From Clostridia bacterium (GTDB lineage: Bacteria; Bacillota; Clostridia; Oscillospirales; CAG-272): DNA of 64,000 nt. The stretch lies in the NCBI GenBank assembly GCA_017537175.1, contig JAFYLH010000017.1:1-64000 (forward strand), in the 5' to 3' direction. Below are positions 53,286 through 62,844 of the stretch, in pieces; positions within the stretch are counted from its first letter, which is position 1; every line of letters begins with the position of its first letter. The notes below the pieces were generated by a model. That model saw only the letters and a list, made by a program, of their open reading frames with translations, made no database searches and was not told where the DNA came from. A program made the translations under genes and the position numbers.

Positions 53286-54854
53286 TTATCTTATTTTATC
53301 AAATTTTGTAAGCATTACTGCCGCCTGTGCACGGGTGAGCTGAGTATACGAGGATACTACAAGTGCGTCATCCTTTATGCTTGTAATAATATTATTTGCA
53401 ACAGCCCAGGATATCTGCTCGTATGCCCAGTCGGGGATAAGCTCATAATCTGTATAAGCAGTCATATCTGCACGGCCTGTCATATCCCTGCCTATATCCT
53501 CTGCCACGCAGTAAAGCAGTCTTGCAAAGGCGTCGCGTTGTATATTCATACCGGTACCAAAACGGTCCTTATCAATTCCCGTAAGATATCCCCGTCCTAC
53601 TGCCCAGGCTACCGCTCCGCTGTACCACTTACCTGTGGGAACATCAACAAAGCCGCTGTCAATATTCTTATAGTTTTCGGTGTTTACACCCATAAAGTTT
53701 GCAAGCATAACCACGCACTGCTCACGGGTAAGAGCCGTATTGGGTGAAAAAATGTTATCGCTCATACCCTTCATATAGCCCTGCTGTATACAGTAGGTAA
53801 CACCGTCATAATACCATGCATTACTGCGGATATCCTTGAAATCGTCCTCGCAGGAGCGCATTTCCACATCTATATAACGGACCTTACCGCATCGGTTGCA
53901 CAGGATCATATTTCTTCCCTTTTCAAGGTATGTAGGCTCACGGAGAACGATCTCCTCCGACCATCTGTGCTTGACTCCGCTGTCACAGGTATCCGAAACA
54001 TTAAGCTCGATACCGAGAGTATCAAGCTCTACTGTAGTAAAACTATAACCCGGTTTTTTGAGTCCACCCACAAATGTCTCGGGAGCTGTATAATATATGT
54101 CGTGCCTTGAATCGGGATAACTATCATAATACTTACCACCGGCTCTTATTTTAGCACCGTGAACAGCTATATCATTGATCTTGAGATCGATCTTACCGCT
54201 ACTTAATTCGCTTACATCGTCAGCTATGACCGTCCAAGGAATCCACGCCTCAAAGCACCAGCCTTTATCGGTAACCTTACCCTCTGCCAACGCTCCTTTT
54301 TCGGATAAAGTTTCAACCAAATTATAGATCATACCGTCTCTGTCGTACATATACACCTTTCCGTCGTCACAAAGCGAAAGTGTATACTGGGGAATCGGAT
54401 AATAATAGACTGTAGAAAGCTCGGTCAGAGCGCACAGAGGATCAACGGTGAGCTGAAAATAGTCACCGGTAAAATCGCATCTTCCGTTTTCGGTTATGCC
54501 GGATAACATTTTCTCAGCACTGTTATCGTTTCCGGTAAATGAAGGATCGTAGGATAAAACACCAACATTAAAATCACCGGAAAAATAGAATCCGCCTATA
54601 TCTACCGCAAAGCGAAGCTCTCCTAATACGGTTGTATATCTGCCCGCATGGTACATATTGAGTGTATCTTCGTTCATATAAGCAACCGAAGACCAACCCT
54701 CATCATCAGTAATATTGCCATCTATTGTAGGACTTGCAATCTCGATATCTATCGGTGGATTTGGTATTATATAATCTCTTCCCGCGCTTATGTAACAGGC
54801 AAAAACCGATGTCAGCATAAGAAGGGTCAGAATTATTGATATTATTTTTTTCAT
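53286..54854 (-). CDS. secreted SLH protein with CBM9/DOMON-like domain
   Basis: 522 residues. Signal peptide (about 1-23), then a beta-rich domain that starts SPTIDGNITDDEGW and matches the CBM9-like part of the protein encoded at 854-2413, then HRW--EIVL--PTYLEKGRNMILCNRCG with a CxxC, then three SLH domains (about 335-520). A cell-surface protein with an unknown ligand. Fourth gene of the sigma operon. Confidence 0.87.
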   Translation of the reverse strand: MKKIISIILTLLMLTSVFACYISAGRDYIIPNPPIDIEIASPTIDGNITDDEGWSSVAYMNEDTLNMYHAGRYTTVLGELRFAVDIGGFYFSGDFNVGVLSYDPSFTGNDNSAEKMLSGITENGRCDFTGDYFQLTVDPLCALTELSTVYYYPIPQYTLSLCDDGKVYMYDRDGMIYNLVETLSEKGALAEGKVTDKGWCFEAWIPWTVIADDVSELSSGKIDLKINDIAVHGAKIRAGGKYYDSYPDSRHDIYYTAPETFVGGLKKPGYSFTTVELDTLGIELNVSDTCDSGVKHRWSEEIVLREPTYLEKGRNMILCNRCGKVRYIDVEMRSCEDDFKDIRSNAWYYDGVTYCIQQGYMKGMSDNIFSPNTALTREQCVVMLANFMGVNTENYKNIDSGFVDVPTGKWYSGAVAWAVGRGYLTGIDKDRFGTGMNIQRDAFARLLYCVAEDIGRDMTGRADMTAYTDYELIPDWAYEQISWAVANNIITSIKDDALVVSSYTQLTRAQAAVMLTKFDKIR

Positions 54855-54864
54855 AAATAACTCC

Positions 54865-55563
54865 TTAAATATAGGTGTCTATAAGATAAACATTTGCAAT
54901 TATCACAGCCGCCTCTGCCCGGGTACAGAAGCCCTTAGGATTTATTACACCGTTATGACCTGTGATAATAGGCGGAACATTACAGTGCTTTGTTGGATTG
55001 TGGGTTATGATCATACATATGCCTGTTGCAAGGGTCATTGCGGGCATAGCATATGGTGATATTTTGTAGCTGTCCTTAAAGCTGCTTACAATACCCTCTC
55101 TGACATAGATGTCACTGTTTTTAGAGTTCAGGCCCCATTCCTGTTCATACATTCTGTATATCATGGTAACAAGATCCTGTCTTGTAATATATTCATTTAC
55201 TCCGAAGCGCTCTGCTGTGACTCCGCTGGTGTATCCCTTGCGGTACATCCATTCTACCGCATCGGCGTACCAGGATCCCTGCTTTACATCCTTAAAGGAG
55301 TAACGCACATAGGATTCTCCTGCGCTTTTCAGGTTGTAGAGTATCATTGCCGCTTCAGCTCGGGTCAGCCGTTTGTTGGGATCAAATTTTGTCCTGCTGA
55401 CACCGTTCATGAGTCCAAGCTCATAAGCTCTCTTGACAGGCTCATACTGCCAGCTGCTCTTTGATATGTCGGTAAAAGGAAAGCTGTCTGCCGACACAGG
55501 AATACAAAGGACAGGCAGTATAAACCCAAAGATAAGCAGCGCGCATACTATCTTCTTTGTCAT
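54865..55563 (-). CDS. secreted three-SLH protein
   Basis: 232 residues. Signal peptide (1-25) followed directly by three SLH repeats: FTDISKSSWQYEPVKRAYELG, FKDVKQGSWYADAVEWMYRKG, and a third (about 160-230) broken by an insertion containing HNPTKHCNVPPI. It has no other domain, so it may be a wall-bound spacer or assembly factor. Four bases after the anti-sigma gene. Confidence 0.87.
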   Translation of the reverse strand: MTKKIVCALLIFGFILPVLCIPVSADSFPFTDISKSSWQYEPVKRAYELGLMNGVSRTKFDPNKRLTRAEAAMILYNLKSAGESYVRYSFKDVKQGSWYADAVEWMYRKGYTSGVTAERFGVNEYITRQDLVTMIYRMYEQEWGLNSKNSDIYVREGIVSSFKDSYKISPYAMPAMTLATGICMIITHNPTKHCNVPPIITGHNGVINPKGFCTRAEAAVIIANVYLIDTYI

Positions 55564-55567
55564 TTGA

Positions 55568-56266
55568 TTATTCCTTGATCTCTATATTTTCTGCAATTTT
55601 GATAAGCTCTTCACGGTCTGTCATACCGCTTATGGCTACGGTAAAATAGCTGTTGCCGAAATATACCGAGCCCTGCCTTTGAGAATCGCTGTAGGAAATA
55701 TATGCAGTATAGCCGTCTATATTAAGATATCCGAGATCGTGATGCTCATCCTCGCTCATAAGCTCTATATCCGAGCTTGTGAGAATATCGATAACGATAT
55801 ATTCTCCGGAATCATTTACATAGCTATATGAAAGGCTGTCAGCGTTTTCCTCTGTTCTTTCATTTATAAGCTCAAAGCCCTCGGGGATATAACCGATAAC
55901 TGTCCCGGCTATATCTATTGTCTGATCGTCCTGAGCCTGGGTGAAGTCTATATTGAAGCCTTCCTCAATATATTTGACCACATTCTCGGTTACCGCGGCG
56001 CGTATTCCCGAATCTGTCATCAACAAGCCAAAGCCGGAAAGAGAGACACAGAGAATAATTGCTGCCGCCTTGACCGTATAGCCCATCCATACAGGCTTAC
56101 GGCGTTTGCCCGACAGAGCTTTTGCTTCTCTTTTCTGCTTTGCACCTAACGCATAGAGCTGTCTGAGCTCTTCCATTGAAGGCTCATTGCTCAATTCTTG
56201 GTTATACTCTTCACAAAATGCTTTTTCCAGCATTTCTTCAAACAGCTTATCGTCAGTTCTTCCCAT
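55568..56266 (-). CDS. DUF4367 membrane protein, probable anti-sigma factor
   Basis: 232 residues. A cytoplasmic N-terminal 58 residues (MEELRQLYALGAKQKREAKA), one membrane helix (about 62-84) and an extracytoplasmic C-terminal DUF4367 domain (GTVIGYIPEGFELINERTEENADSLSYSY). It overlaps the sigma gene by 14 bases, the arrangement expected for an anti-sigma factor. No zinc-binding ZAS motif, so this is a different type from the one at 15019-15639. Function inferred from architecture and position. Confidence 0.75.
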   Translation of the reverse strand: MGRTDDKLFEEMLEKAFCEEYNQELSNEPSMEELRQLYALGAKQKREAKALSGKRRKPVWMGYTVKAAAIILCVSLSGFGLLMTDSGIRAAVTENVVKYIEEGFNIDFTQAQDDQTIDIAGTVIGYIPEGFELINERTEENADSLSYSYVNDSGEYIVIDILTSSDIELMSEDEHHDLGYLNIDGYTAYISYSDSQRQGSVYFGNSYFTVAISGMTDREELIKIAENIEIKE

Positions 56267-56801
56267 TTATGTTCTCCTTTACCAACGCTTTTCTCAACAT
56301 CTGCTTTGCTCTGAATAATCTCTGGTTAACCGTTTTTTCATTAAGCTCCAGCAGCGATGCAATCTGTTGTACCTTAAGTCCGTTTATATATCTCAGCCTG
56401 CATACATCCCTGTAGGTATCACCTAAGGAATTTATAGCCTTGACTAAGATATTCACAGTCTCATTTGATACCACAACACTTTCTGGTGTATCGGGTATGC
56501 ATACATCAAAAATATCATCTAAGGGAACTGTGTTGTTGCTTTTGAGCTTGACACGGTTAATTGCCGTGTTCCTTGCAACCACCGAGCAAAGATGCCTTAC
56601 CTTTACGGGATCAGACAGATCTAAGGTGTCAATAACACTTATAAGCTTGACCATAGTGTCATGTACCGTGTCCTCTATGTCGGCTTTATTTTTTAAATAT
56701 TTCCCTGCGCTGTACGCCATACAGGAATAATAGTCCAGATATATACGGGATATCTTATCCTGCTTTTGCGGCTCTGCGACGGTGGAATTAAATAAGAGCA
56801 T
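56253..56801 (-). CDS. ECF-like RNA polymerase sigma factor
   Basis: 182 residues from the internal ATG with GGAGG five bases upstream; a nine-codon longer reading starts at the predicted transcription start. Region 2 is YLKNKADIEDTVHDTMVKLIS and region 4 is YINGLKVQQIASLLELNEKTVNQRLFRAKQML. It probably directs its own operon: anti-sigma and three SLH proteins. Predicted vegetative promoter directly upstream. Confidence 0.87.
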   Translation of the reverse strand: MLLFNSTVAEPQKQDKISRIYLDYYSCMAYSAGKYLKNKADIEDTVHDTMVKLISVIDTLDLSDPVKVRHLCSVVARNTAINRVKLKSNNTVPLDDIFDVCIPDTPESVVVSNETVNILVKAINSLGDTYRDVCRLRYINGLKVQQIASLLELNEKTVNQRLFRAKQMLRKALVKENINGKN

Positions 56802-56834
56802 TTTTGCCTCCGAGATGATGTTTTCCATAGTTCA

Positions 56835-56863
56835 ATTATACCATATTTCATAATGTGTGACAA
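56835..56863 (-). promoter_or_regulatory. promoter of the sigma/SLH operon
   Basis: TTGTCA, 17 bp, TATAAT on the minus strand; the expected start is at about 56828, giving a 27-base leader with GGAGG. Confidence 0.8.
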
Positions 56864-56927
56864 TCTGTTTTTGCTTCTCTGATAATAAGAACATATGAAG
56901 AATCATTTTTACTACAAAATATCAAAA

Positions 56928-56957
56928 AAGACTTTTGACCCGGCGGCCAAAAGTCTT
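56928..56957 (-). terminator. terminator of the ilvA-ridA operon
   Basis: 10-bp stem AAGACTTTTG/CAAAAGTCTT with 10-nt G+C-rich loop; minus strand continues TTTTTTG. Confidence 0.85.
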
Positions 56958-56961
56958 CTTA

Positions 56962-57336
56962 TTAAAGCTCTGCTATAACCTCAACCTCTACAAGAACATT
57001 GCGGGGCAGCTGCTTTGCAGCCACACAGCTTCTTGCGGGCTTGCCTGTGAAGTACTTTCCGTAAACCTCGTTGAATGCACCGAAGTCTGCCATATCAGAA
57101 AGGAAGCAGGTGGTCTTGACAGCCTTTTCGATGCTTGTTCCTGCCGCTTCAAGCACGGCACAGAGGTTCTTGCAAACCTGCTCGGTCTGCTCGGTGATGG
57201 TTTCTGCCTTTATCATACCGTCTGCGGGATCTATTGCGATCTGTCCGGAGGTGAACACAAGGTTACCTACAACCATCGCCTGAGAATAAGGGCCTATGGC
57301 ATCGGGTGCATTGTTCGTATATACTATCTTGCTCAT
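56962..57336 (-). CDS. ridA: RidA family reactive intermediate deaminase
   Basis: 124 residues from MSKIVYTNN; AAAGGAG lies 8 bases before this ATG and too close to one two codons earlier. GPYSQAMVVGNLVFTSGQIAID and the C-terminal ARSCVAAKQLPRNVLVEVEVIAEL include the conserved Arg and Glu of the RidA active site. It hydrolyses enamine/imine intermediates such as 2-aminocrotonate released by threonine dehydratase. Directly downstream of ilvA (13 bases), a functionally matched pair. Confidence 0.94.
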   Translation of the reverse strand: MSKIVYTNNAPDAIGPYSQAMVVGNLVFTSGQIAIDPADGMIKAETITEQTEQVCKNLCAVLEAAGTSIEKAVKTTCFLSDMADFGAFNEVYGKYFTGKPARSCVAAKQLPRNVLVEVEVIAEL

Positions 57337-57349
57337 TTTCATTTCTCCT

Positions 57350-58549
57350 TTAGTTATCTATTATTCTGAATCCGTGTTCTTTAAGTGCCTTGGTAATAAG
57401 CTGAACATGCTCGTAGTCTCTTGTTTCCATCTCAACTCTGAGATAACAGCCGTTGATACTTCTTGTATCCCCTGCTCTCTCATGGTGAACTCCCGTTACA
57501 TTACCGCCGCACTCGGCTATGATCTGTGATACAGCCACAAGCTGACCGGGCTTATCAAGAAGTTCGATGGTAAGACGGCTAGAGCGTCCCGACTTCATAA
57601 GACCTCGGTCTATAACACGGGAGAGGCTTGTAACATCGATATTACCACCCGAAACAAGGCTGACTACCTTCTTGCCGTTTATGGGGAACTTACCGTGCAT
57701 AGCAGCGGCTACAGCCACAGCACCTGCACCCTCGGCAACCATCTTCTGCTTTTCGATAAGAGCAAGGATAGCCGAGCATACCTCATCATCTGTAACAAGA
57801 GCTATATCATCTACATACTCGCTAATAAGCTTGAAGGTGTTTTCGCCCGGCTGCTTTACCGCAATACCGTCTGCAACGGTGGAAACAGAATCAAGGGTCT
57901 CTATCTTACCGTCACGCACAGAATTATACATACTGGGCGCACCTGCTGCCTGAACACCGTACACCTTGATGGAGGGTCTTATCTGCTTAACGGTATATGC
58001 AATACCCGAGATAAGTCCGCCACCGCCGATAGGCACGATGATGGCATCTATATTGTCAAGATCGTTTAATATTTCAAGGGCAACGGTTCCCTGTCCCGCA
58101 ATGACATTTTCATCATCAAAGGGGTGGACAAAGGTATAACCCTCGCTGTCACGCAGCTCCAGAGCCTTCTTATATGCATCGTCATAGCAACCGGGAACAA
58201 GACAAACCTCCGCACCGTAGCCCTTTGTTGCCTCAACCTTTGAGATGGGGGCTGTATCGGGCAGACAGATAAGCGACTTTATGCCGTTCTTGGATGCGGC
58301 AAGGGCAACACCCTGCGCGTGGTTGCCCGCAGAACAGGCGATGACGCCCTTTGCCTTTTCTTCGTCGGTAAGCATAGCAATCTTATAGCCTGCGCCTCTT
58401 ACCTTAAAGGAGCCTGTTATCTGCAGGTTCTCAGGCTTTAAGAAAAGTCTGCAATCCTGCGCTATACCGTATGCACGGACACAGTTTGTAGGTCTGATGA
58501 TTTTACGCAGTACTGTCTGCGCGTTAAAGATTTTGTCAAGTGTTAGCAT
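57350..58549 (-). CDS. ilvA: threonine ammonia-lyase (threonine dehydratase) with ACT domain
   Basis: 399 residues. PLP Lys49 in GSFKVRGAG, phosphate-binding GGGGLISG, and a C-terminal ACT domain (RLTIELLDKPGQLVAVSQIIAECGGNV). Deaminates threonine to 2-oxobutyrate, the first step to isoleucine, or catabolically. The short single-ACT form cannot be assigned firmly to biosynthetic or catabolic use; a T-box leader argues for amino-acid-starvation control. GAGG precedes the ATG. Confidence 0.94.
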   Translation of the reverse strand: MLTLDKIFNAQTVLRKIIRPTNCVRAYGIAQDCRLFLKPENLQITGSFKVRGAGYKIAMLTDEEKAKGVIACSAGNHAQGVALAASKNGIKSLICLPDTAPISKVEATKGYGAEVCLVPGCYDDAYKKALELRDSEGYTFVHPFDDENVIAGQGTVALEILNDLDNIDAIIVPIGGGGLISGIAYTVKQIRPSIKVYGVQAAGAPSMYNSVRDGKIETLDSVSTVADGIAVKQPGENTFKLISEYVDDIALVTDDEVCSAILALIEKQKMVAEGAGAVAVAAAMHGKFPINGKKVVSLVSGGNIDVTSLSRVIDRGLMKSGRSSRLTIELLDKPGQLVAVSQIIAECGGNVTGVHHERAGDTRSINGCYLRVEMETRDYEHVQLITKALKEHGFRIIDN

Positions 58550-58579
58550 TTCTATACCTCAATTTTCCGCTTTGGAACT

Positions 58580-58850
58580 AAAAAACGCCCCAAAGCAAAT
58601 TAGCTTTGAGACGGGTGTATTACACTCGCGGTACCACTCAAATTGCGATATCTCGCCACTTTGGGAGTCTGTCAACTCCTTTTGCCTTAACGCAGCTTCA
58701 CGGAGAGAATTACTTATAGGACAGTACTCCGTCCTCTTTTTCACGCTCTCGGCTCGGAAGTGATGGCAATGGGATGCTTGTATATCGGCTTTCACCTGCC
58801 GCCGACTCTCTGGATACGCTGCATTCCCTGCGTCTTCGTCATTGCTTTTA
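58580..58850 (-). promoter_or_regulatory. T-box leader of the ilvA-ridA operon
   Basis: On the minus strand the conserved T-box GTGGTACCGCG (58627-58639 region) is followed by a terminator stem CGTCTCAAAGC/GCTTTGGGGCG and TTTTTT (58580-58613). Upstream is a stem I region with CCAGAGAGTCGGC and matching GCCGA distal hairpin, and an inner helix GCAAT/ATTGC. It senses uncharged tRNA and permits read-through. The specifier codon could not be fixed; ATC (Ile) occurs twice at plausible positions and would fit isoleucine synthesis. Confidence 0.93.
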
Positions 58851-58863
58851 GTAATTGATTGTT

Positions 58864-58892
58864 ATTATACCACCCCTGATCTTCATTGTCAA
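58864..58892 (-). promoter_or_regulatory. consensus promoter of the T-box/ilvA transcript
   Basis: Perfect TTGACA, 17 bp, TATAAT on the minus strand, upstream of stem I of the T-box. The 58550-58993 non-coding stretch is explained by the T-box, this promoter and the divergent promoter. Confidence 0.95.
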
Positions 58893-58937
58893 TACATTAA
58901 AATAAAATGTTTTTATATTTGTTTACAAAATATGCCA

Positions 58938-58964
58938 TTGTGATTAATAAAAAAAGAGTATAAT
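58938..58964 (+). promoter_or_regulatory. possible promoter of the MarR-HAD gene
   Basis: TTGTGA and TATAAT on the plus strand with a short 15-bp spacer, about 30 bases before the start. The surrounding AT-rich sequence may also bind the encoded MarR domain. Confidence 0.45.
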
Positions 58965-58993
58965 TTTTTTAATTTATTTTTTTGGAGAAGGTA

Positions 58994-60160
58994 ATGACTG
59001 ACCGATTTGATAAATTTTCTGCCCTGATATTTGATGTATCCAGAAACTGGCATAAAATCGCATCGGATGAAATGGCAAAATATGACCTCAAGGGAACATA
59101 CATCGTATATCTGTCTGCTATGGCTCGCTGCCCCGAGGGTATTACCGCCGCTAAGTTAGCCGAGATATGCTGCAGAGATAAGGCGGATGTTTCCCGCGCT
59201 ATATCAGCAATGGAAGAAAAGGGTATGGTAGAAAAGCTCTCTGCCCGTAATAACTCTTACCGCGCGGCTCTTAAGCTGACCGACAAGGGTATCCGAATCG
59301 CAAAGGAGCTTGAAATCAGAGGCGAAGCTGCAATAAATATGGCAGGTATGGGTATCGCCGCCGACGAAAGAACCGTATTCTATAAGGTAATGGAGACCAT
59401 AGCAGAAAATCTTCGCTGTATGAGCTGCTGCGGTGTTCCCGACAAGCCTATAAGGATCAAGGCGGTTCTCTTTGATCTTGACGGAACACTTCTGCCCATG
59501 GATCAGGATGAGTTTATAAGGGCATATATGACCGAGCTCTGCAAAAAGCTTACCCCCTTAGGCTATGACAGCGAGGAACTTAAGAACACCCTGTGGCACG
59601 GCATCCGTGCTATGTACAGAAATAAAGGTAAGTACACTAACGAAGCTGCATTTTGGCATTGCTTTAAAAAGCATTTCCCCGAAATGTCTGAGGAAACACA
59701 TAAGTATACAGAGGATTTCTACCTTAATGATTTCGACAGGGTATCCTCTGTGGCAAAACCCAATCCGGATGCAAAAAAGGCATACGAATATATCAAGAGC
59801 ATCGGTATGAGAGTTGCCCTTGCAACAAATCCCCTCTTCCCCCGTATCGCCACCGAAAAGCGTATAAAATGGGCGGGCTTTGACAGCTGTGACTTTGAAT
59901 TTATCACCTCATATGAGGACTCTTACTACACCAAGCCCAATGCCGAATACTACAGAGGTATATACGAGCGAATGGGTCTTAAGCCCTGCGAGTGTCTTGT
60001 TGTAGGCAATGATGTTGACGAGGATCTGGCGGCAAAGGAGCTTGGTATGAGAGTGTTCCTTCTTACCGACTGTATGATAAACAGGCATAACAGAGATATT
60101 TCTGTTTTTCCTCACGGTAACTTCAATAATCTGATAGAATATATTAAAGAGCAGGTATAA
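58994..60160 (+). CDS. MarR-type regulator fused to a HAD-family hydrolase
   Basis: 388 residues; GGAGAAGG five bases upstream sets the ATG. Residues 1-145 form a MarR winged helix (ITAAKLAEICCRDKADVSRAISAMEEKGMVEK; wing AALKLTDKG). Residues 155-388 form a HAD hydrolase with motif I DLDGT (Asp161, Asp163), motif II Thr278, motif III Lys314 in TKPN and motif IV Asp340/Asp344 in GNDVDED, all complete. One protein would combine DNA binding and small-molecule phosphatase activity. A Cys cluster CMSCC lies in the linker. Ligand, targets and substrate unknown. Its stop lies in the following terminator. Confidence 0.9.
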   Translation: MTDRFDKFSALIFDVSRNWHKIASDEMAKYDLKGTYIVYLSAMARCPEGITAAKLAEICCRDKADVSRAISAMEEKGMVEKLSARNNSYRAALKLTDKGIRIAKELEIRGEAAINMAGMGIAADERTVFYKVMETIAENLRCMSCCGVPDKPIRIKAVLFDLDGTLLPMDQDEFIRAYMTELCKKLTPLGYDSEELKNTLWHGIRAMYRNKGKYTNEAAFWHCFKKHFPEMSEETHKYTEDFYLNDFDRVSSVAKPNPDAKKAYEYIKSIGMRVALATNPLFPRIATEKRIKWAGFDSCDFEFITSYEDSYYTKPNAEYYRGIYERMGLKPCECLVVGNDVDEDLAAKELGMRVFLLTDCMINRHNRDISVFPHGNFNNLIEYIKEQV

Positions 60161-60172
60161 AACCTGCTCTTT
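60146..60172. terminator. bidirectional terminator of MarR-HAD gene and clpC-cysK operon
   Basis: 11-bp stem AAAGAGCAGGT/ACCTGCTCTTT with 5-nt loop covering both convergent stops. Confidence 0.88.
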
Positions 60173-60572
60173 AGCATTTTATATCAAACCTGTTGCCGCA
60201 TCGGGGACATTTTACGGTATGCTCACCCTTGCGCTTAGGTAATCTGAGATTAGAGTGACAGCTTGGACAGATACGGTAAATATGAGTCTTACGGTCACGG
60301 AGCTTATTCTTTTGAAGCTTGAAATAACCTCGTACCCTACCTAATATGCTGTTATATGCCCTGTTTTCCATCTGCCGTTTAAAGATGTTCTTTGACAGGA
60401 TACGGAACACGCACCATGCCACAAGTGCTATCTCGGGTATCCAGATAAATATGTTGTTCAGGAATATGTTTATGATCGACAGAACAAGAGATGTCCAAAG
60501 CAGGGATATACCCAGCTCATCCATACCGTATCTGCCGTAAAAAAACTTAGTCAGCTTTTCTTTAAGTTTCAT
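60171..60572 (-). CDS. membrane protein with C-terminal zinc ribbon
   Basis: 133 residues. Two membrane helices (about 20-60), a basic stretch (RVRGYFKLQKNKLRDRK), and CPSCHSNLRLPKRKGEHTVK then CPRCG, a zinc ribbon. GAGGTG precedes the ATG. A family of unknown function in Clostridia, 28 bases after the DUF815 gene, the final gene of the clpC-cysK transcript. Confidence 0.82.
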   Translation of the reverse strand: MKLKEKLTKFFYGRYGMDELGISLLWTSLVLSIINIFLNNIFIWIPEIALVAWCVFRILSKNIFKRQMENRAYNSILGRVRGYFKLQKNKLRDRKTHIYRICPSCHSNLRLPKRKGEHTVKCPRCGNRFDIKC

Positions 60573-60600
60573 TATAACACCTCAAAAACCTAACATGGCT

Positions 60601-61908
60601 TTAATTTATTGCCTGAAGAGACAGTAGGTGGTTTATAAGCTGCTGTGCGGTTCTACCGCTTCTGCCGCCGTGCTGCATAGCCCAGGCGCGCGCCTTGTTT
60701 ATAAGCTCCTCGTCGGAGATATCGATATTGTTACGGTGAGCAAGCTCGGTAACGATATTAAAGTAATTCTTCTGATCAGGCTTTGAATAGTTGATAGTAA
60801 CACCAAAGCGGTCATAAAGCGAGAGCTTCTCCTCCATTGTATCCGAGTGGCGCACATCGTTTTGTACCTGGATATCCTTGCGGTCCGCCCAGGTCTCCTT
60901 GATAAGATGCCAGCGGTTGGAGGTGGCATAGATAAGCACATTATCGGGTCTTATCTCAAGACCGCCCTCAATAACTGCCTTTAAGTACTTGTATTCTACC
61001 TCGTTTTCCTCAAAGGAAAGATCATCCATATAGATGATAAAACGGTAGTTACGGTTCTTGATATCAGCAATTATCTTAGGCAAAAACTCAAACTGATGCT
61101 TGTATATCTCAATTATACGCAGTCCACGGTCATAATATTCGTTAAGTATAGCCTTGATGCTGGTGGACTTGCCAGTTCCCGCATCACCGTACAAAAGCAC
61201 ATTGTTAGCCTTTTGTCCCTTGACAAAGGCCTCTGTGTTCTCGGTAAGCTCCTGCTTTTGAATTTCATAGCCTACAAGGTCGGACAGACGGATTATCTCT
61301 GTGTTGGTGATAGGCTCAAGCTCACAGTCAGAGCCGGGCTTTATACGGAAAGCCTTGTTCATACCGAACATACCCACACCGTAATCGCGGTAGAATGCGG
61401 TCAGTATATTAAATATCTCATTTTCATCTGCGGCTGCTTCTATATCTGCGCTCAGCTTACGCACCTTTTCGCTTACATTCCTGTTATAAAAGCGCTCGGA
61501 TTTATGTATGGCGGTATAGCCTGATACCGTCGAAAAGCAGTTGATCTCAAGCTCATTTTCCATATCCGAAAAATCATAGTCGAAAAGTGCCTTGAATATC
61601 TTAAGGTCGCTTTTTACAAAGGAGTTTACACTTCCCTGTCCCGCGCCCTTCTTTTCACAGCATATGGAAAAGGGGTTCTCGGTGGTGGCAAGCAGATATG
61701 CAAGATAGCAATGCCACAGGTTACCGTCAAAGCCGTAAGCTGTAGAGATATCAAGCAGACGGTGTATTTCGGTATATATATCGGAAACAAGAGCCTCGCG
61801 GTCGTATGCCTCTGTATAGAAGCGCTTTGTAATATCAGAAAGTCTGAAAAGGATAGAGTCCTTGTCGATATTGCGGTAAACAACTAATTTTGATAATAAA
61901 CGGTACAT
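60601..61908 (-). CDS. DUF815 AAA-type ATPase
   Basis: 435 residues from MYRLLSK, with AGAGG as ribosome site; a 22-codon upstream extension would lie in the end of cysK. Walker [18 protein letters not shown] and a DEAD-like Walker B ([11 protein letters not shown]) in the C-terminal half are typical of DUF815, with the RWHLIKE segment of the family. The N-terminal half is helical. Cytoplasmic; function unknown. Confidence 0.88.
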   Translation of the reverse strand: MYRLLSKLVVYRNIDKDSILFRLSDITKRFYTEAYDREALVSDIYTEIHRLLDISTAYGFDGNLWHCYLAYLLATTENPFSICCEKKGAGQGSVNSFVKSDLKIFKALFDYDFSDMENELEINCFSTVSGYTAIHKSERFYNRNVSEKVRKLSADIEAAADENEIFNILTAFYRDYGVGMFGMNKAFRIKPGSDCELEPITNTEIIRLSDLVGYEIQKQELTENTEAFVKGQKANNVLLYGDAGTGKSTSIKAILNEYYDRGLRIIEIYKHQFEFLPKIIADIKNRNYRFIIYMDDLSFEENEVEYKYLKAVIEGGLEIRPDNVLIYATSNRWHLIKETWADRKDIQVQNDVRHSDTMEEKLSLYDRFGVTINYSKPDQKNYFNIVTELAHRNNIDISDEELINKARAWAMQHGGRSGRTAQQLINHLLSLQAIN

Positions 61909-61921
61909 AATAAACCTCTTG

Positions 61922-62842
61922 TCAATAAAGCTCTGTAGAAAGATATTTTTCCCCAGAGTCGGGAAGTATAACAACTATATTTTTGCCCTTGTTTTCAGGG
62001 TACTTTGCAAGCTCTGCGGCGGCATAAAGTGCCGCTCCGCCGGATATACCACAGAGCACGCCCTCTTTTTTGCCCATAAGACGGGCAAGGGTGTATGCAT
62101 CCTCAGTCTTTACACAAATGACCTCGTCATATACAGAGGTATCAAGGGTATCGGGAACAAAGTTTGCTCCTATTCCCTGTATTCCGTGGGAACCTGCTTT
62201 ACCCTCTGAAAGCAAGGGAGAATCAGCAGGCTCAACTGCTATTACCTTGATATGGGGGTTCTTTTCTTTAAGATATCTGCCTGTACCCGTAAGGGTTCCG
62301 CCTGTGCCTACACCTGCTACAAATATATCCACCAGACCGTCGGTATCCTTATATATCTCGGGACCTGTGGTATCATAATGCGCCTTTGGGTTTGCGGGGT
62401 TTGTGAACTGCCCTGCAATTATGGCATCGGGTATCTGCTCTGCAAGCTCCTCTGCCTTTGCTATAGCACCGCTCATACCCTGGGCTCCGGGGGTGAGTAC
62501 AAGCTCTGCACCGTAAGCCTTAATAAGCTTACAACGCTCTACAGACATACTGTCAGGCATTACTATAACGGCTTTGTAGCCTCTTGCCGCCGCAACCGAG
62601 CAAAGTCCTATACCCGTGTTTCCGCTGGTAGGCTCTATAATCACCGAGCCGGGCTTAAGCCTGCCGTCTTTTTCAGCCTCGTTTATCATCGCAAGGGCAA
62701 CTCTGTCCTTGACAGAGCCTGCGGGATTGTTTGATTCCAACTTGGCTATAAGCTTTGCTTCTATTCCAAGCTCCTTTTCCAAATTCATAAGTCTCAGCAT
62801 CGGAGTTTTGCCGATAAGCTGTTCTGCAGATGTATATATCAT
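61922..62842 (-). CDS. cysK: cysteine synthase A
   Basis: 306 residues. PLP Lys45 in NPAGSVKDR, substrate loop PTSGNTG, and phosphate-binding [10 protein letters not shown]. Makes cysteine from O-acetylserine and sulfide. AAGGAG sits before the ATG. Three bases after the lipoprotein gene; no cysE adjacent. Confidence 0.95.
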   Translation of the reverse strand: MIYTSAEQLIGKTPMLRLMNLEKELGIEAKLIAKLESNNPAGSVKDRVALAMINEAEKDGRLKPGSVIIEPTSGNTGIGLCSVAAARGYKAVIVMPDSMSVERCKLIKAYGAELVLTPGAQGMSGAIAKAEELAEQIPDAIIAGQFTNPANPKAHYDTTGPEIYKDTDGLVDIFVAGVGTGGTLTGTGRYLKEKNPHIKVIAVEPADSPLLSEGKAGSHGIQGIGANFVPDTLDTSVYDEVICVKTEDAYTLARLMGKKEGVLCGISGGAALYAAAELAKYPENKGKNIVVILPDSGEKYLSTELY

Positions 62843-62844
62843 AA

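Noticed and set aside
56801..56863. Leaderless translation of the sigma factor at 56828
   Set aside because: An internal ATG at 56801 has GGAGG five bases upstream, so a 27-base leader with normal initiation is simpler.
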